46,171 nt of DNA from Micromonosporaceae bacterium. Lineage in GTDB: Bacteria; Actinomycetota; Actinomycetes; Mycobacteriales; Micromonosporaceae. Shown here in pieces: positions 1 to 8,445 of the stretch (position 1 is the stretch's first letter; the number at the start of each line of letters is the position of its first letter). Position numbers and translations under genes: made by a program. The notes beneath the pieces are model-generated. The model was not told the origin of the DNA. It ran no database searches and saw nothing but the letters and a program-made list of their open reading frames with translations. The stretch spans positions 1 to 46,171 of the forward strand of contig JAHRHA010000048.1 in the NCBI GenBank assembly GCA_020027875.1, in the 5' to 3' direction.

Positions 1-261
1 GTGCGATGCCACATCAGCGATGTGGCCCGGCCGGTCCACGCCGACCGCGCCGCTGACGTCCACCCTGCCGACCAAAGTCACGTTCGAGCTGGACCCGGCC
101 AGGTGACCGGTCGGCGGGCCGTGCTGGCCTTGTTGGCTCTGTTGGCCACCGTCGCCGACACCGTCATCGTGCTCGGGATCCGCCGCTGCCGTCCCCCCAC
201 TAGCGACCATGGCAGCCACCAGGGCAACCACGAACGGAATGGCGAAGCGTCGTTTTCTCAT
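1..261 (-). CDS. Secreted LVIVD-repeat protein, N-terminal part (runs off window)
   Basis: An open frame starts at ATG 261 behind a strong AAGGAGG ribosome binding site and reads without a stop for 87 codons to base 1. The N-terminus (MRKRRFAIPFVVALVAAM...) is a signal peptide with a probable cut after the Ala-rich stretch near residue 26. A Gln/His-rich linker follows, then GHLAGSSSNVTLVG. That last stretch matches the same place in the LVIVD protein at 26728-28587 (GHLPASSSNVQLVS), as does the following IADV. It is therefore inferred to be a further member of the secreted LVIVD beta-propeller family seen around 26.7-34.3 kb. The function of these propellers is not established. The propeller itself lies outside the window. 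A CTAT-N5-ATAG inverted repeat lies about 190 bases upstream. Confidence 0.7.
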   Translation of the reverse strand, partial: MRKRRFAIPFVVALVAAMVASGGTAAADPEHDDGVGDGGQQSQQGQHGPPTGHLAGSSSNVTLVGRVDVSGAVGVDRPGHIADVASH

Positions 262-449
262 ACGGCCTCCTTGTTCTCTCGCCGAGGAGCTCGGCAGGGA
301 ACACGCGGAGTGGACCTCTGCCCGATCGGGGTTGGTCTCTGGCACCACGGCGACTTCGGAGACGTCGGTGAAACCGGCGTCGATTTCGATCGAACGCTAT
401 ATGCGAAACAGCTAGCACGCAGTGTACGAAAGTACGACCCAACATAGTA

Positions 450-462
450 CTATTAGACATAG
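450..462. promoter_or_regulatory. CTAW-N5-WTAG inverted repeat, candidate BlaI-type operator (site 1)
   Basis: CTAT-TAGAC-ATAG, extended to ACTAT-N5-ATAGT, in an AT-rich pocket (about 420-475) between the LVIVD gene start at 261 and the multicopper oxidase remnant. It has the same architecture as six other exact sites in the window. Operator function is inferred. Confidence 0.5.
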
Positions 463-514
463 TAAATAGATCAGTGCATGTTGAGCGCTCCGAATACCAA
501 AACGTTGCGCTGCG

Positions 515-912
515 GGCGCCCATCATCATGTGACCGCGCTCGGCCATCATCTGTGCCATGCCCTGGCGTAGCTCGGCTAGCACCTCGTCGGGGCTGCCGG
601 CAACGCCATCGAGCCAGTCGTCAAGAACGAGCGTCCACTCGTCGTCATAGGCGAGCGGCTCGCGCGGGTCAGTCGACGATGAGCGGCGCGTACAGGCCCC
701 GGTCGAGCTGCGGCGCCACGTGCGGGTGGAACCAGTACGTGCCGGGACGCGGCACGGTGAACTGGTAGACGTGGTCCGCGCCGGCCGCGATCGGGCGCTG
801 GGTGAGGCCGGGGACGCCGTCGGCGTCGTTGCGCAGCGCACCATGCCAGTGCACGCTGGTGTCTGTTGGCAGCCGATTGGTGACGGTGGCACGAAGCACC
901 TCACACCCGCGC
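515..912 (-). pseudogene. Multicopper oxidase fragment, truncated at both ends and frameshifted
   Basis: The minus strand encodes a cupredoxin domain of a multicopper oxidase. It carries the copper-ligand motifs HWHG (in SVHWHGALRNDADG) and HPHV (in GTYWFHPHVAPQ), then APLIVD, PREPLAYDDEWTLVLDDW and a Met-rich tail ending GHMMMGA. The first half ends at a TGA beside base 671. Removing one extra base there restores a continuous reading (IVD-DPREP). In-frame TAA and TAG codons lie directly upstream of the fragment, and the signal peptide and cupredoxin domains 2 and 3 are absent. About 125 of the usual 450-550 residues remain. Such enzymes oxidise Cu(I) outside the membrane, which fits the copper island, but this copy cannot be functional. 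Confidence 0.85.
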
Positions 913-1084
913 GACTATTACGCCGGATAGGCACCTCGGGTGGGACGCTGGAGTCAGTGGTTCGGCGATGTGAGGCGGGGATGATGGACCGGCGGAGACT
1001 GGGTCCTTGGCTTGAGAAGAGTTGCACAACGTCAATGCGATCGGCGGGCGACCAAGGAGCCGACGGGATTGCGCTTTCTCAGCC

Positions 1085-2035
1085 TTACAGGCGACCGCCG
1101 AGGTCCCACAATCGTACGGTCTCGTCAGCACCGGCGCTGGCCAGTATCTTGCCGTCCGGACTGAATGCCACACTCATGACCCAAGAGCTGTGGCCTGCCA
1201 GCGGCTCGCCGACCTGCCGGCGACTCGCAAGGTTCCATAGCCGCACGGTGTAGTCGCCGCCACCGCTGGCCAGGGTGCTGCCGTCCGGACTGAACGCCAC
1301 AGCGGTGACCGACTCGGTGTGGCCGGTGAGCGGGTCACCGAGCTGGCGGCGATTTGCGACATCCCACAACCGCACCGTTCGCTCGTTGTCGGCGGCGCTG
1401 GCGAGCGTCTTGCCGTCCGGACTGAACACCACGCTGAGGACCGCTTCGATAGGTCCGGCGGCCAGCAGTGCGCCGGCCTGCCGGCGACTGGCTATGTCCC
1501 AGAGTCGCACGGTCCCATCGAGTTTGCCGCCGGCGATCGCGATTGTCTTTCCGTCCGGGCTGAACGCCACAGCCGCGATCACGCCCGAGGGGAGATCGAG
1601 CGGGGCGCCGACCTGCTGGTGGCTCGCAACGTCCCACAACCGCACGGTACCGTCGTCGCCGCCGCTTGCGAGGGTCTTGCCGTCCGGACTGAAGGCCAGA
1701 GTGACGACCGCCCTTGTGTGGCCGGAGAGCGGGGCGCCAAGCTGCCGGCGCGTGGCTACGTCCCACAGCAGCACGGGACCGCCGTCGCCGCCGGTGCTAG
1801 CGAGGATGTTCCCGTCAGGGCTGAACGCTATACCCTGGACCCCGCCAGCGGGGTTCACGAGGACGGCGTCGCTGGGCGCAGCATGGGTCGGCGTGGTCTG
1901 TGTCTGAGCGGTCGGGCTCCGCTCGCTAGACTTCGACCCATCGGTCGGGGTCGCACAAGCACCGACGAGGGCCGGAACCATCACGAACGCGACACAAAGG
2001 ATCTTGACCCGGCGGATGGTCGGCTCGGTGGGCAC
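1085..2035 (-). CDS. WD40-repeat lipoprotein, six repeats
   Basis: Six WD40 units are visible, each with the core AFSPDGKTLASGG...TVRLWD, after a Ser/Thr-rich linker. GTG 2035 is chosen as the start: it has GGAG seven bases upstream and gives a short lipoprotein signal (RRVKILCVAFVMVPALVGAC) with lipobox V-G-A-C. An upstream ATG at 2122 would add 29 poorly conserved residues. The protein is probably tethered to the outer membrane face, where WD40 propellers bind partner proteins; the partner is unknown. Six repeats and an end only four residues after the last WD are short for a closed seven-blade propeller, so the 3' end may be missing or the propeller may be six-bladed. A CTAT-N5-ATAG site lies about 190 bases upstream. 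Confidence 0.85.
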   Translation of the reverse strand: MPTEPTIRRVKILCVAFVMVPALVGACATPTDGSKSSERSPTAQTQTTPTHAAPSDAVLVNPAGGVQGIAFSPDGNILASTGGDGGPVLLWDVATRRQLGAPLSGHTRAVVTLAFSPDGKTLASGGDDGTVRLWDVASHQQVGAPLDLPSGVIAAVAFSPDGKTIAIAGGKLDGTVRLWDIASRRQAGALLAAGPIEAVLSVVFSPDGKTLASAADNERTVRLWDVANRRQLGDPLTGHTESVTAVAFSPDGSTLASGGGDYTVRLWNLASRRQVGEPLAGHSSWVMSVAFSPDGKILASAGADETVRLWDLGGRL

Positions 2036-2122
2036 CGGAACGCTCCGTAACCCCGACCGTAGTGTTGCCGTCGTGGTGGCTCCACCAACGTCAACCATAA
2101 CCAAACCCACCCGACGGGACAT

Positions 2123-2450
2123 AAGTCAACCTAGAGCGGCTTCTGGACGCGGGTAAGGCGACATTAGGGCTCTGTGATCTCTCGTTGTCTACGACCCATC
2201 CGTGGGTTCCGCGAAGCAGTCTACTATATGGCATAGTGAATCGGGGAAAGCCGCCTCGCGGTGCGCAAAGTGACGATGGGACTCGGAGGTCGTTGTTGTC
2301 TGGTCAGCGCCCCGCCTCGACTGGTCGCGACAATGCGCACGGATGGTGGATGTTCTCCTTGTTTGCCGCCATGATGGCCGGCGGCGCCGTGGTCGTTTCT
2401 TCATCTTCGTGGGACTCTAGCCAGCCAAGCCCGCGGACACGATACGCCGC
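2123..2450. other. Intergenic stretch between WD40 gene and copA
   Basis: No convincing gene. It holds the inverted repeat at 2224-2236. A plus-strand frame around 2340-2400 reads HGWWMFSLFAAMMAGG, which resembles a small single-pass membrane peptide, but it lacks a credible start and end and may be a remnant. Confidence 0.4.
2224..2236. promoter_or_regulatory. CTAW-N5-WTAG inverted repeat, candidate BlaI-type operator (site 2)
   Basis: CTAT-ATGGC-ATAG, extended to ACTAT-N5-ATAGT, the same form as site 1. It lies upstream of the minus-strand WD40 lipoprotein gene in gene-free DNA. Operator function is inferred. Confidence 0.5.
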
Positions 2451-4820
2451 TTAAGGCTGCGTCGGTGAGACGCCGGCCAGGGGGTGGCGGCGCTCGTCAT
2501 GAGTGACAGCTCCTGCCGCTTCGGCCGTGAGCGGTCGGAAGGAACGAAGCCGCAGGCTGTTGGAGACGACGAAGACGGAGCTGAACGCCATCGCGGCGCC
2601 GGCGATGATTGGGTTGAGTAGGCCGGCCGCGGCCAGTGGCAGGGCGGCGACGTTGTACGCGAAGGCCCAGAACAGGTTGCCTTTGATGGTGCGCAGGGTG
2701 CAGCGGGACAGCCGGATCGCGTCGGCGGCGACCCGCAGGTCCCCACGGATGAGGGTCAGGTCGCTGGCCTCGATCGCTGCGTCGGTGCCGGTGCCCATGG
2801 CCAGGCCGAGATCGGCCTGGGCGAGCGCAGCGGCGTCGTTGACGCCGTCGCCGACCATAGCGACCACCTTGCCGTCAGCCTGTAGCCGCTTGACCACGTC
2901 GACCTTGTCGGCCGGAAGCACTTCGGCGATCACGTCGTCGATGCCGACCTGCGCGGCGACGGAGCGTGCGGCCGCGGTGTTGTCGCCGGTGAGCAGGATC
3001 GGGGTCAGGCCGAGGTCGCGCAGTTCACATACCGCCTGCGCGCTGGTGGGTTTGACCGTGTCGGCGACCACCAGCACCGCGCGTACGGCGCCGTCCCACC
3101 CGGTCGCGACAGCGGTGCGGCCGTGCGCCTCGGCCGCCTCGACCGCGTCCGCAAGCACCGCCGGCAGCCGGTGGCCGCGGTCGGCGAGCAGGCGGGGACG
3201 GCCGACCAGCACGGCCCTGCCATCGACCACACCGGACACACCCAGCCCCTCCAGGTTGGCGAAGTCAGTGACCGGCGGAAGCTCCCCGAACCGCTCCCGG
3301 GCGTCGGCCGCGATCGCGACGGCGATCGGATGCTCGGAGGAGTGCTCGAGCGCGCCAGCCAGCCGCAGCGCCAGGTCCTGGTCGACTCCCTCGGCGGTCA
3401 CCACGTCGACCAATGCCATCCGCCCGGTAGTCACGGTGCCGGTCTTGTCCAACACCACTGTGTCCACCCGCCGGGTGGACTCGAGCACCTCGGGGCCCTT
3501 GATGAGGATGCCCAGCTGGGCGCCGCGGCCGGTGCCGACCAGCAGCGCCGTCGGAGTGGCGAGGCCCAGCGCGCACGGGCAGGCGATGATGAGCACCGCG
3601 ACCGCGGCGGTGAACGCCGCCCCGGCCGCCCCTCCGTTGCCGAGCCAGAACCCGAGCGTGGCGACGGCGAGGACGATGACGATCGGTACGAAGATGGCGG
3701 AGACCCGGTCGGCCAACCGCTGCACTTCGGCCTTGCCGCTCTGTGCCTCCTCCACCAGCCGGGCCATCTGCGCCAGCTGGGTGTCGGCGCCGACCCTTGT
3801 AGCGCGCACCACCAGCCGGCCCCCGGCGTTGACCGTCGCCCCGGCGACCGCGTCGCCGGGACCGACCTCGACCGGCACCGACTCACCGGTGAGCATGCTG
3901 GCATCGACCGCGGAGGCACCGTCCTCGACTACGCCGTCGGTGGCGATCTTCTCCCCGGGCCGGACCACGAACCGGTCGCCTATTGTGAGCGCGTCGGTCG
4001 CAACGCGCACCTCGCGCCCGTCCCGCAGCACCGCCACATCCTTCGCGCCAAGCTCCAGCAGCGCCCGAAGCGCCGCGCCAGCACGCCGCTTTGCCCGTGC
4101 CTCGAAGTAGCGTCCGGCCAGGATCGCCGCGGTGACCCCGGCCGCCACCTCCAGGTAGATGTTGTCGGTGCCCGCGGTTCGCTCGATAGTGAGGGTGAAG
4201 GGGTGTGTCATGCCTGGCTGCCCGGCGGTGCCGAGGAACAAGGCGTACATCGACCACGCGAACGCCGCAAGGGTGCCGATCGAGATGAGGGTGTCCATTG
4301 TGGCCGCCGCGTGGCGCAGGTTGGTCCAGGCGGCCTTGTGGAACGGCCACCCGCCGTAGGCGACTACCGGCGCCGCGAGGATGGCGGACAGCCATTGCCA
4401 GTTGGTGAACTGCAACACCGGCACCATGGCCATTGCGACGACGGGCACGGCGAGGGCGACGCTGATCCACAACCTCAGCCGCAGCCGCCGTACCGCGTCC
4501 TCCTGGTTGGCGTCGCCGGCGGGAGCGGCCGCGCCCGCCGCGGGTGGAGTCGGCAGCCGCGCGGTGTAGCCGACCTGCTCCACGGTTGTGATCAGGTCAT
4601 CCGGCGTCACGGTCGGGGGGAAGGCGACCCTGGCCCTCTCAGTCGCGTAGTTCACCGTGGCGGTAACCCCGTCGAGCTTGTTGAGCTTCTTCTCGATCCG
4701 TGCCGCGCACGACGCGCATGTCATGCCGCCGATCTCCAGCTCCACCAGCCCGGCTATGCCATGTTGTCCGGCTGCGCCAGCGGTCGCTGGCAGGCCCAAG
4801 CGCGAGATGCTCGACGCCAT
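2451..4820 (-). CDS. copA: Copper-exporting P1B-type ATPase CopA
   Basis: 789 residues starting at ATG 4820 with GGAG close upstream; the open frame extends further 5' but without a ribosome site. In order: one N-terminal HMA domain with GGMTCASC (Cys35, Cys38), transmembrane helices, the actuator loop with TGES (near 310), the metal-site helix with [10 protein letters not shown] (near 414), DKTGT phosphorylation motif (near 457), SEHP nucleotide-site motif, GDGVND (near 656), then C-terminal helices with NLFWAFAYN and an FSS motif. CPC plus these helix 7 and 8 signatures is the Cu(I)-export (P1B-1) pattern. It pumps Cu(I) from cytosol to outside using ATP. It is the last gene of the csoR-copZ-4843-copA set, 22 bases after the previous gene, and is presumably derepressed by copper through CsoR. 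All catalytic motifs are intact. Confidence 0.96.
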   Translation of the reverse strand: MASSISRLGLPATAGAAGQHGIAGLVELEIGGMTCASCAARIEKKLNKLDGVTATVNYATERARVAFPPTVTPDDLITTVEQVGYTARLPTPPAAGAAAPAGDANQEDAVRRLRLRLWISVALAVPVVAMAMVPVLQFTNWQWLSAILAAPVVAYGGWPFHKAAWTNLRHAAATMDTLISIGTLAAFAWSMYALFLGTAGQPGMTHPFTLTIERTAGTDNIYLEVAAGVTAAILAGRYFEARAKRRAGAALRALLELGAKDVAVLRDGREVRVATDALTIGDRFVVRPGEKIATDGVVEDGASAVDASMLTGESVPVEVGPGDAVAGATVNAGGRLVVRATRVGADTQLAQMARLVEEAQSGKAEVQRLADRVSAIFVPIVIVLAVATLGFWLGNGGAAGAAFTAAVAVLIIACPCALGLATPTALLVGTGRGAQLGILIKGPEVLESTRRVDTVVLDKTGTVTTGRMALVDVVTAEGVDQDLALRLAGALEHSSEHPIAVAIAADARERFGELPPVTDFANLEGLGVSGVVDGRAVLVGRPRLLADRGHRLPAVLADAVEAAEAHGRTAVATGWDGAVRAVLVVADTVKPTSAQAVCELRDLGLTPILLTGDNTAAARSVAAQVGIDDVIAEVLPADKVDVVKRLQADGKVVAMVGDGVNDAAALAQADLGLAMGTGTDAAIEASDLTLIRGDLRVAADAIRLSRCTLRTIKGNLFWAFAYNVAALPLAAAGLLNPIIAGAAMAFSSVFVVSNSLRLRSFRPLTAEAAGAVTHDERRHPLAGVSPTQP

Positions 4821-4842
4821 GGTGATCTCCTCGATCCGGGGG

Positions 4843-5733
4843 TCAGGTCGCCGACGCGGTGAACTGTGCCGTTCGAACCACGCCGTTGTGTTGGAAGTCC
4901 AGGAACAGCCGGTACGCACCGGCGGTGGGCACCTCCACGTCAAAGGCGATCGCCGGACCAGCGGCGGTGGTCTGTTGTGGATGGACGTGCAGGTACGCCA
5001 GGTCGCCGGCGCGCAGCGCGACGAGGTGGCCGTAGGCGCCCAGGTACGGCTGCAGATCGGTCACCGGCGCGCCGGAGCGGGACACGGTCAGGGTCAGCCG
5101 GGCGGTGCGGCCGGCGACGAGATGCCCGTCCACCGCGACCGTGTAGCCGTCGACATTGGCCGTCGCTGCCGGCGGCTTCACCGTTTCGGGCAGGTAGGTG
5201 CCCGCGACCGCCACGTCGAGGCCGAGAATGACCTGCCGGTCGCGCCCCTCGGGCAGGAAGTCGGCGAATACCCGCCAGTCGCCAGCCTCGGCCAGCGTCA
5301 GCTCGGTGCGCCAGGTGCCGTCCGGCGACATCTGCGGGTGCAGGTGCTGGTAGCCGGTCAGGTCCCGCCGCACGACAATCAGATGGAGCTGCTTGTCGTG
5401 GCTGGTCTGGAATCGGGTCACCGGGGTCGCGTGGGCGTCGACAATCTCGAAGGCGAACTCGCCGGCCGTGCCGGAGCGCGGATTCGCGCTGAGCTGGCGG
5501 AGGGTGTAGCCGTCGGCCGACACGGCCAGCCCACCCGGGCCGGACGCCGATGTCTCGTTGGTGCCGTGCCCGCCCGGCGTCTCGTGGCCGGTGGTGGTGT
5601 CGCCGCGGGCCATCGCGTTGCCGGCCGGGTCGGAGGCGCCGACAGGGCTGGTGAGGGTTCCGGCCCCGTACGCCCCTGCGAACACCGCTCCCAGGGCGAG
5701 CACGAAGGCGCCGAGTCGCGTGGCGGAGTTCAT
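4843..5733 (-). CDS. Secreted or membrane-anchored His-rich protein of the copper operon
   Basis: 296 residues from ATG 5733, four bases after the copZ stop, so translationally close-coupled. An N-terminal hydrophobic stretch ([21 protein letters not shown]) is a signal peptide or anchor, followed by a His/Gly/Thr-rich linker. The rest is two similar halves. Each carries a beta-rich segment with a His motif: [16 protein letters not shown] in the first and LAYLHVHPQ in the second, both after a strand that ends in a hydrophobic run plus Arg or Ala. The pattern resembles extracytoplasmic YtkA-like modules found beside copper ATPases. I infer a periplasmic-side copper-binding or hand-off role from the operon and the His motifs; no enzymatic motif is seen. 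Confidence 0.75.
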   Translation of the reverse strand: MNSATRLGAFVLALGAVFAGAYGAGTLTSPVGASDPAGNAMARGDTTTGHETPGGHGTNETSASGPGGLAVSADGYTLRQLSANPRSGTAGEFAFEIVDAHATPVTRFQTSHDKQLHLIVVRRDLTGYQHLHPQMSPDGTWRTELTLAEAGDWRVFADFLPEGRDRQVILGLDVAVAGTYLPETVKPPAATANVDGYTVAVDGHLVAGRTARLTLTVSRSGAPVTDLQPYLGAYGHLVALRAGDLAYLHVHPQQTTAAGPAIAFDVEVPTAGAYRLFLDFQHNGVVRTAQFTASAT

Positions 5734-5737
5734 CGGC

Positions 5738-5947
5738 TTAGGCCACGAGCTGGTAGCCGGCCTTGTCCACCGCAGCGCGCATCGCGCCGGTGTCGAGCGG
5801 CTGTTTGCTGGTGACGGTGACCGCACCGGAGGCCAGATCGACCTCGACGTTGCTCACGCCCGGTAGCACGCCGACCTCCGCCGAGACGGAGTTCACGCAG
5901 TGCCCGCAGGTCATGCCCTGCACCGTGTAGGTGGTCGTTGTCGTCAT
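5738..5947 (-). CDS. copZ: CopZ-type copper chaperone (HMA domain)
   Basis: 69 residues, a single HMA fold with YTVQGMTCGHCVNSV near the N-terminus (Cys14 and Cys17 bind Cu(I)) and the closing AGYQLVA strand. ATG 5947 is chosen over an ATG five codons upstream because GGAG lies just before it. It delivers Cu(I) in the cytosol, presumably to the CopA encoded two genes downstream and to CsoR. It lies 78 bases after csoR and 4 bases before the secreted His-rich gene, as in actinobacterial csoR-copZ-copA operons. Confidence 0.93.
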   Translation of the reverse strand: MTTTTTYTVQGMTCGHCVNSVSAEVGVLPGVSNVEVDLASGAVTVTSKQPLDTGAMRAAVDKAGYQLVA

Positions 5948-6025
5948 CGCGCTCCTCTTCATTCGACCAGTCGGGAATGCTTGTGTGTGGGCGTCGCCCG
6001 CACGGCTTCGCCCGAGGTGGTGCGG

Positions 6026-6307
6026 TCAGGAGCGCACCAGCCGGGCGATCGCGTCGGTGGCTTCGCGTACCTTGATCTCGGCCTGCCCGTCGCCGGCCCT
6101 GGCCGCGTCGACCACACAGCTGCCAAGATGCTCGGCCAGCAGCTCCAGCGAGAACGCCTGCAGCGCCCTCGTCGCCGCCGCGACCTGAGTGAGGACGTCG
6201 ATGCAGTACTTGTCCTCCTCGACCATCCGCTGCAGCCCTCGCACCTGACCCTCGATACGCCGCAACCGCGAAAGGTAATCGCCCTTGTGGCCCGTGTAGC
6301 TCACCAT
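6026..6307 (-). CDS. csoR: Copper-sensing transcriptional repressor CsoR
   Basis: 93 residues, all-helical CsoR/RcnR family. The start is ATG 6307 with GGAGGG close upstream. The Cu(I) ligand triad Cys-His-Cys is complete at Cys35, His60 and Cys64, with the family motif LRRIEGQVRGLQRMVEE. Apo-CsoR represses and Cu(I) binding releases DNA. The operator at 6338-6359 sits just upstream, so it probably regulates itself and the copZ-4843-copA genes behind it. The full ligand set argues for copper rather than nickel or formaldehyde sensing. Confidence 0.95.
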   Translation of the reverse strand: MVSYTGHKGDYLSRLRRIEGQVRGLQRMVEEDKYCIDVLTQVAAATRALQAFSLELLAEHLGSCVVDAARAGDGQAEIKVREATDAIARLVRS

Positions 6308-6337
6308 CGCGCGGCCCTCCATACTTCGCTCCGCCAA

Positions 6338-6359
6338 GTACACTACCCCCCCAGGGTAC
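6338..6359. promoter_or_regulatory. CsoR operator
   Basis: An imperfect inverted repeat with GTAC at each end. Its core is TACCC (6344-6348), five bases, GGGTA (6354-6358) within a C-run. This is the TACCC/GGGTA type of CsoR box, 30-50 bases upstream of the csoR start. Repression of csoR-copZ-copA is inferred. Confidence 0.75.
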
Positions 6360-6408
6360 CTGGACCGAGTGTCGTGCGCCATACATGAGGTCCACACGAG
6401 AGGTTCCC

Positions 6409-6861
6409 CTAGGTCAAGTCGGCCACGTAGAACCAGTCGAACGGTGGCCAGGGCAGGTTGCGTAGCACCACCGAATACAGAAGGAACGCGACGACGGCGT
6501 TGATGACGACAGGTTTGGTGACCCGGATCATGGGCAGGCGCCGCCCGAACACCCAGCCGGCCGCCCACCACAGGTACGCGTAGGCGCCGAGCGGCACCAG
6601 GAGGAGCGCGGCGAGGTGCATGCGGCCCGCGTTGACCAGGTCGCCGTGCAGCAGGTACCAGGTCATGCGGGTGATGCCGCAGGTCGGCCCGTCGATGCCG
6701 AACAGCATGTGCCACGGGCATGGCCCGGTCGGATCCATGATCTTGTCGGTGGGGTTGAAGGCCAGCACGTACGCAAACCACAGCGCGGGCAGCGGCAGCA
6801 GCCACAGCGGCGTGTAGCGAACCCAGCCGGCCGGGCGCTCCAGCACGAGCGGGGTAGTCAT
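6409..6861 (-). CDS. DUF2752 membrane protein
   Basis: 150 residues with several transmembrane helices (around TPLWLLPLPALWFAYVLAF, LAALLLVPLGAYAYLWWAA, VVINAVVAFLLYSVV) and the family core CPWHMLFGIDGPTCGITR followed by WYLLHGD and NAGRMH. The start ATG overlaps the stop of the upstream HMA gene (ATGA), so the two are translationally coupled. The biochemical role of DUF2752 is unknown. Coupling to an HMA chaperone and a cupredoxin-tailed membrane protein suggests a metal-linked membrane function, with the invariant PTC-x-x-TR motif a candidate site. A short remnant of a second copy is at 12532. Confidence 0.88.
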   Translation of the reverse strand: MTTPLVLERPAGWVRYTPLWLLPLPALWFAYVLAFNPTDKIMDPTGPCPWHMLFGIDGPTCGITRMTWYLLHGDLVNAGRMHLAALLLVPLGAYAYLWWAAGWVFGRRLPMIRVTKPVVINAVVAFLLYSVVLRNLPWPPFDWFYVADLT

Positions 6862-7085
6862 TTCTGCTCCAGTCGGGCGGTGTAGCCAGCGTCGGCGATG
6901 GCGGCTACCACGTCGGTGGGCTTGCACCGGGCCGGGTCGAGCTCCACCGTCGCCAGGCCGCTGCGCAGGCTTGTCGTCGAGGAGCGCACACCGTCGAGAT
7001 CTTCGACGCTCTCGTCGATGAGCATGCCGCAGCTGGCGCAGTGCATGCCCTCCACGGCGAAGGTGTAGGTGGCGGTCTGTCCCAT
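6858..7085 (-). CDS. Second HMA-domain metallochaperone
   Basis: 75 residues, single HMA domain with FAVEGMHCASCGMLID (Cys16, Cys19) and the closing AGYTARL strand; GAGGA lies eight bases before ATG 7085. It differs from CopZ at 5738 in the metal loop (MHCASC instead of MTCGHC), so the two are divergent paralogues. It lies 12 bases after the cupredoxin-tailed membrane protein and overlaps the DUF2752 gene by 4 bases. I infer that it serves that membrane complex rather than CopA. Confidence 0.88.
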   Translation of the reverse strand: MGQTATYTFAVEGMHCASCGMLIDESVEDLDGVRSSTTSLRSGLATVELDPARCKPTDVVAAIADAGYTARLEQK

Positions 7086-7097
7086 GTGGATCGTCCT

Positions 7098-8369
7098 CTA
7101 CTGGGTGATGGTGAGCTGGCCGGTGTACATGCCCATGGCGCAGGTGTAACGCAGCTTTCCGGGCTGTAGGACGCCGAGGTCGATGCGGGTGTCGCCGTTT
7201 TCGGGCAGGGTCCATTGCTTATCCAGGGAGGGGATGACGAAGGCACGGGTGCAGCCGTCGTTGCCCTGGGAGCGCATGACGAGGGTGGTGGGGATGCCGG
7301 CCTTGACGGCGATGTTGCCGGGTCGGTAGGAGCGGGGGCGTGCGGTGATGATGACCTCCTGGCGGCCATCGGCGGCCAGGTGCACCACGGCCGGGTCGGT
7401 TACTGCCGGTCCGGCGCTGAAGCCGAGGGTCTGGGGCAGGTTGCGGGCGGCCAGGGGTGAGTCGGCCAGGGTCAGGCCGCCGTTGAACGTGTACAGGCCC
7501 ATGCCGAGCACGACGAGGCCGGTCGCCACGGCCAGCCGGCCCTGCCAGGCTATGGCCGCCCGGCGGGCGGCGTAGCCCAGGATGGCGAACAGCGGGCTGG
7601 TGCCGACCACGAACACGGCCATGACCGCGGCGCCGGAGGCGGCCGACCCGGAGGTCAGGGCGAGCGTCTCCACCGACAGGGTGATCCCGCACGGCACCAT
7701 TATGGTGAAGAAGCCGAGCACGGCGGGGGCGAACGCGGCGTGGGAGCGGGCCCGGCCGCGCACGAACCGCGACCACGCCGCCGGTGGCTCGATGGTGAAC
7801 CGTTTGAACGGCCCGACACCGAGTTGGGCCAGTCCGAACGCGATGATCAGCGCCCCGGCGGCTAGCTGCGTCCACACCCGTACGGTCGCGGACAGCTGGA
7901 ACGCGGCGCCGACCGCGCCGAGCAACGCGCCCAGCAGCGCATGCGAGACCAGCTTGCCGCCGAGGAACGCCCCCACCGGCAGTAGATCGTCGCCGGCCTG
8001 GGCCCGCAGAATGCGCAGCCCGGCCAGCGCCCGAACATGCAGGGGCTTCGGCGGTTCGACGGTGCGTGCGCGCCACTGCTGCTGGTTGTGCTGCGCGGCC
8101 TTGCGGCGAGCCGCCTGCGCCTTCTTGGCCGACGCCTTCCCGGATATGGCCGGACGCCGAGCCGCGTCGGCGGTCGCCGCGGCGCCCACCGTGGCGCCCA
8201 CCGTGGCGCCCACCGTGGCGTTGGCCCGGGCCGCCGGCTTGGCCGCCGGTCTGGCCGCGGCGGGGCCGCGTTGGCGGGTGACCAGGCCGGTGAGCAGCCC
8301 GCCCTGCACGGCGGCGCAGGAGACGCCGCCGGCGAACAGGCCGGTGACCAGAATGGCGCCCAGATTCAC
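7098..8369 (-). CDS. UreH/TauE-SafE-type membrane protein with C-terminal cupredoxin domain
   Basis: 423 residues from GTG 8369, with GGAAAGGAAG upstream. The N-terminal part has the family motif LFAGGVSCAAVQGGLL, then an Ala/Lys-rich cytosolic insert of about 90 residues coded partly by a 12-base tandem repeat. Five or so helices follow, including FFTIMVPCGITLSVETLAL. After the last helix a cupredoxin-like domain (about residues 315-423) carries GCTRAFVIP and YTCAMGMYTG, whose Cys and Met residues are the expected metal ligands in this COG4633-like module. The same architecture is common in copper-handling loci. It heads the tightly packed run with the HMA and DUF2752 genes. A role in copper transfer across or at the membrane is inferred. 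Confidence 0.85.
   Translation of the reverse strand: MNLGAILVTGLFAGGVSCAAVQGGLLTGLVTRQRGPAAARPAAKPAARANATVGATVGATVGAAATADAARRPAISGKASAKKAQAARRKAAQHNQQQWRARTVEPPKPLHVRALAGLRILRAQAGDDLLPVGAFLGGKLVSHALLGALLGAVGAAFQLSATVRVWTQLAAGALIIAFGLAQLGVGPFKRFTIEPPAAWSRFVRGRARSHAAFAPAVLGFFTIMVPCGITLSVETLALTSGSAASGAAVMAVFVVGTSPLFAILGYAARRAAIAWQGRLAVATGLVVLGMGLYTFNGGLTLADSPLAARNLPQTLGFSAGPAVTDPAVVHLAADGRQEVIITARPRSYRPGNIAVKAGIPTTLVMRSQGNDGCTRAFVIPSLDKQWTLPENGDTRIDLGVLQPGKLRYTCAMGMYTGQLTITQ
8181..8220. repeat. 12-base tandem repeat inside the membrane-protein gene
   Basis: The unit GGCGCCCACCGT occurs three times in a row plus four bases. On the coding strand it gives repeats of the residues Ala-Thr-Val-Gly in the cytosolic linker. 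It stays in frame, so copy number could vary without breaking the gene. Confidence 0.85.
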
Positions 8370-8445
8370 GTGCGCTTCCTTTCCATTGTGCTCAGAGGCC
8401 GATTTGGCCGGGCCCGATGGTGACCCGCAGCCAGGACCCCACGGC

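Noticed and set aside
1..447. Plus-strand 148-codon frame at the left edge
   Set aside because: It is opposite a better minus-strand gene start with signal peptide, AAGGAGG site and match to the LVIVD family.
2503..4862. Long plus-strand open frames (over 500 codons) opposite copA
   Set aside because: They are antisense to a gene with every P-type ATPase motif, have biased Ser/Arg/Pro composition and no domain; this is the usual GC-rich shadow effect.
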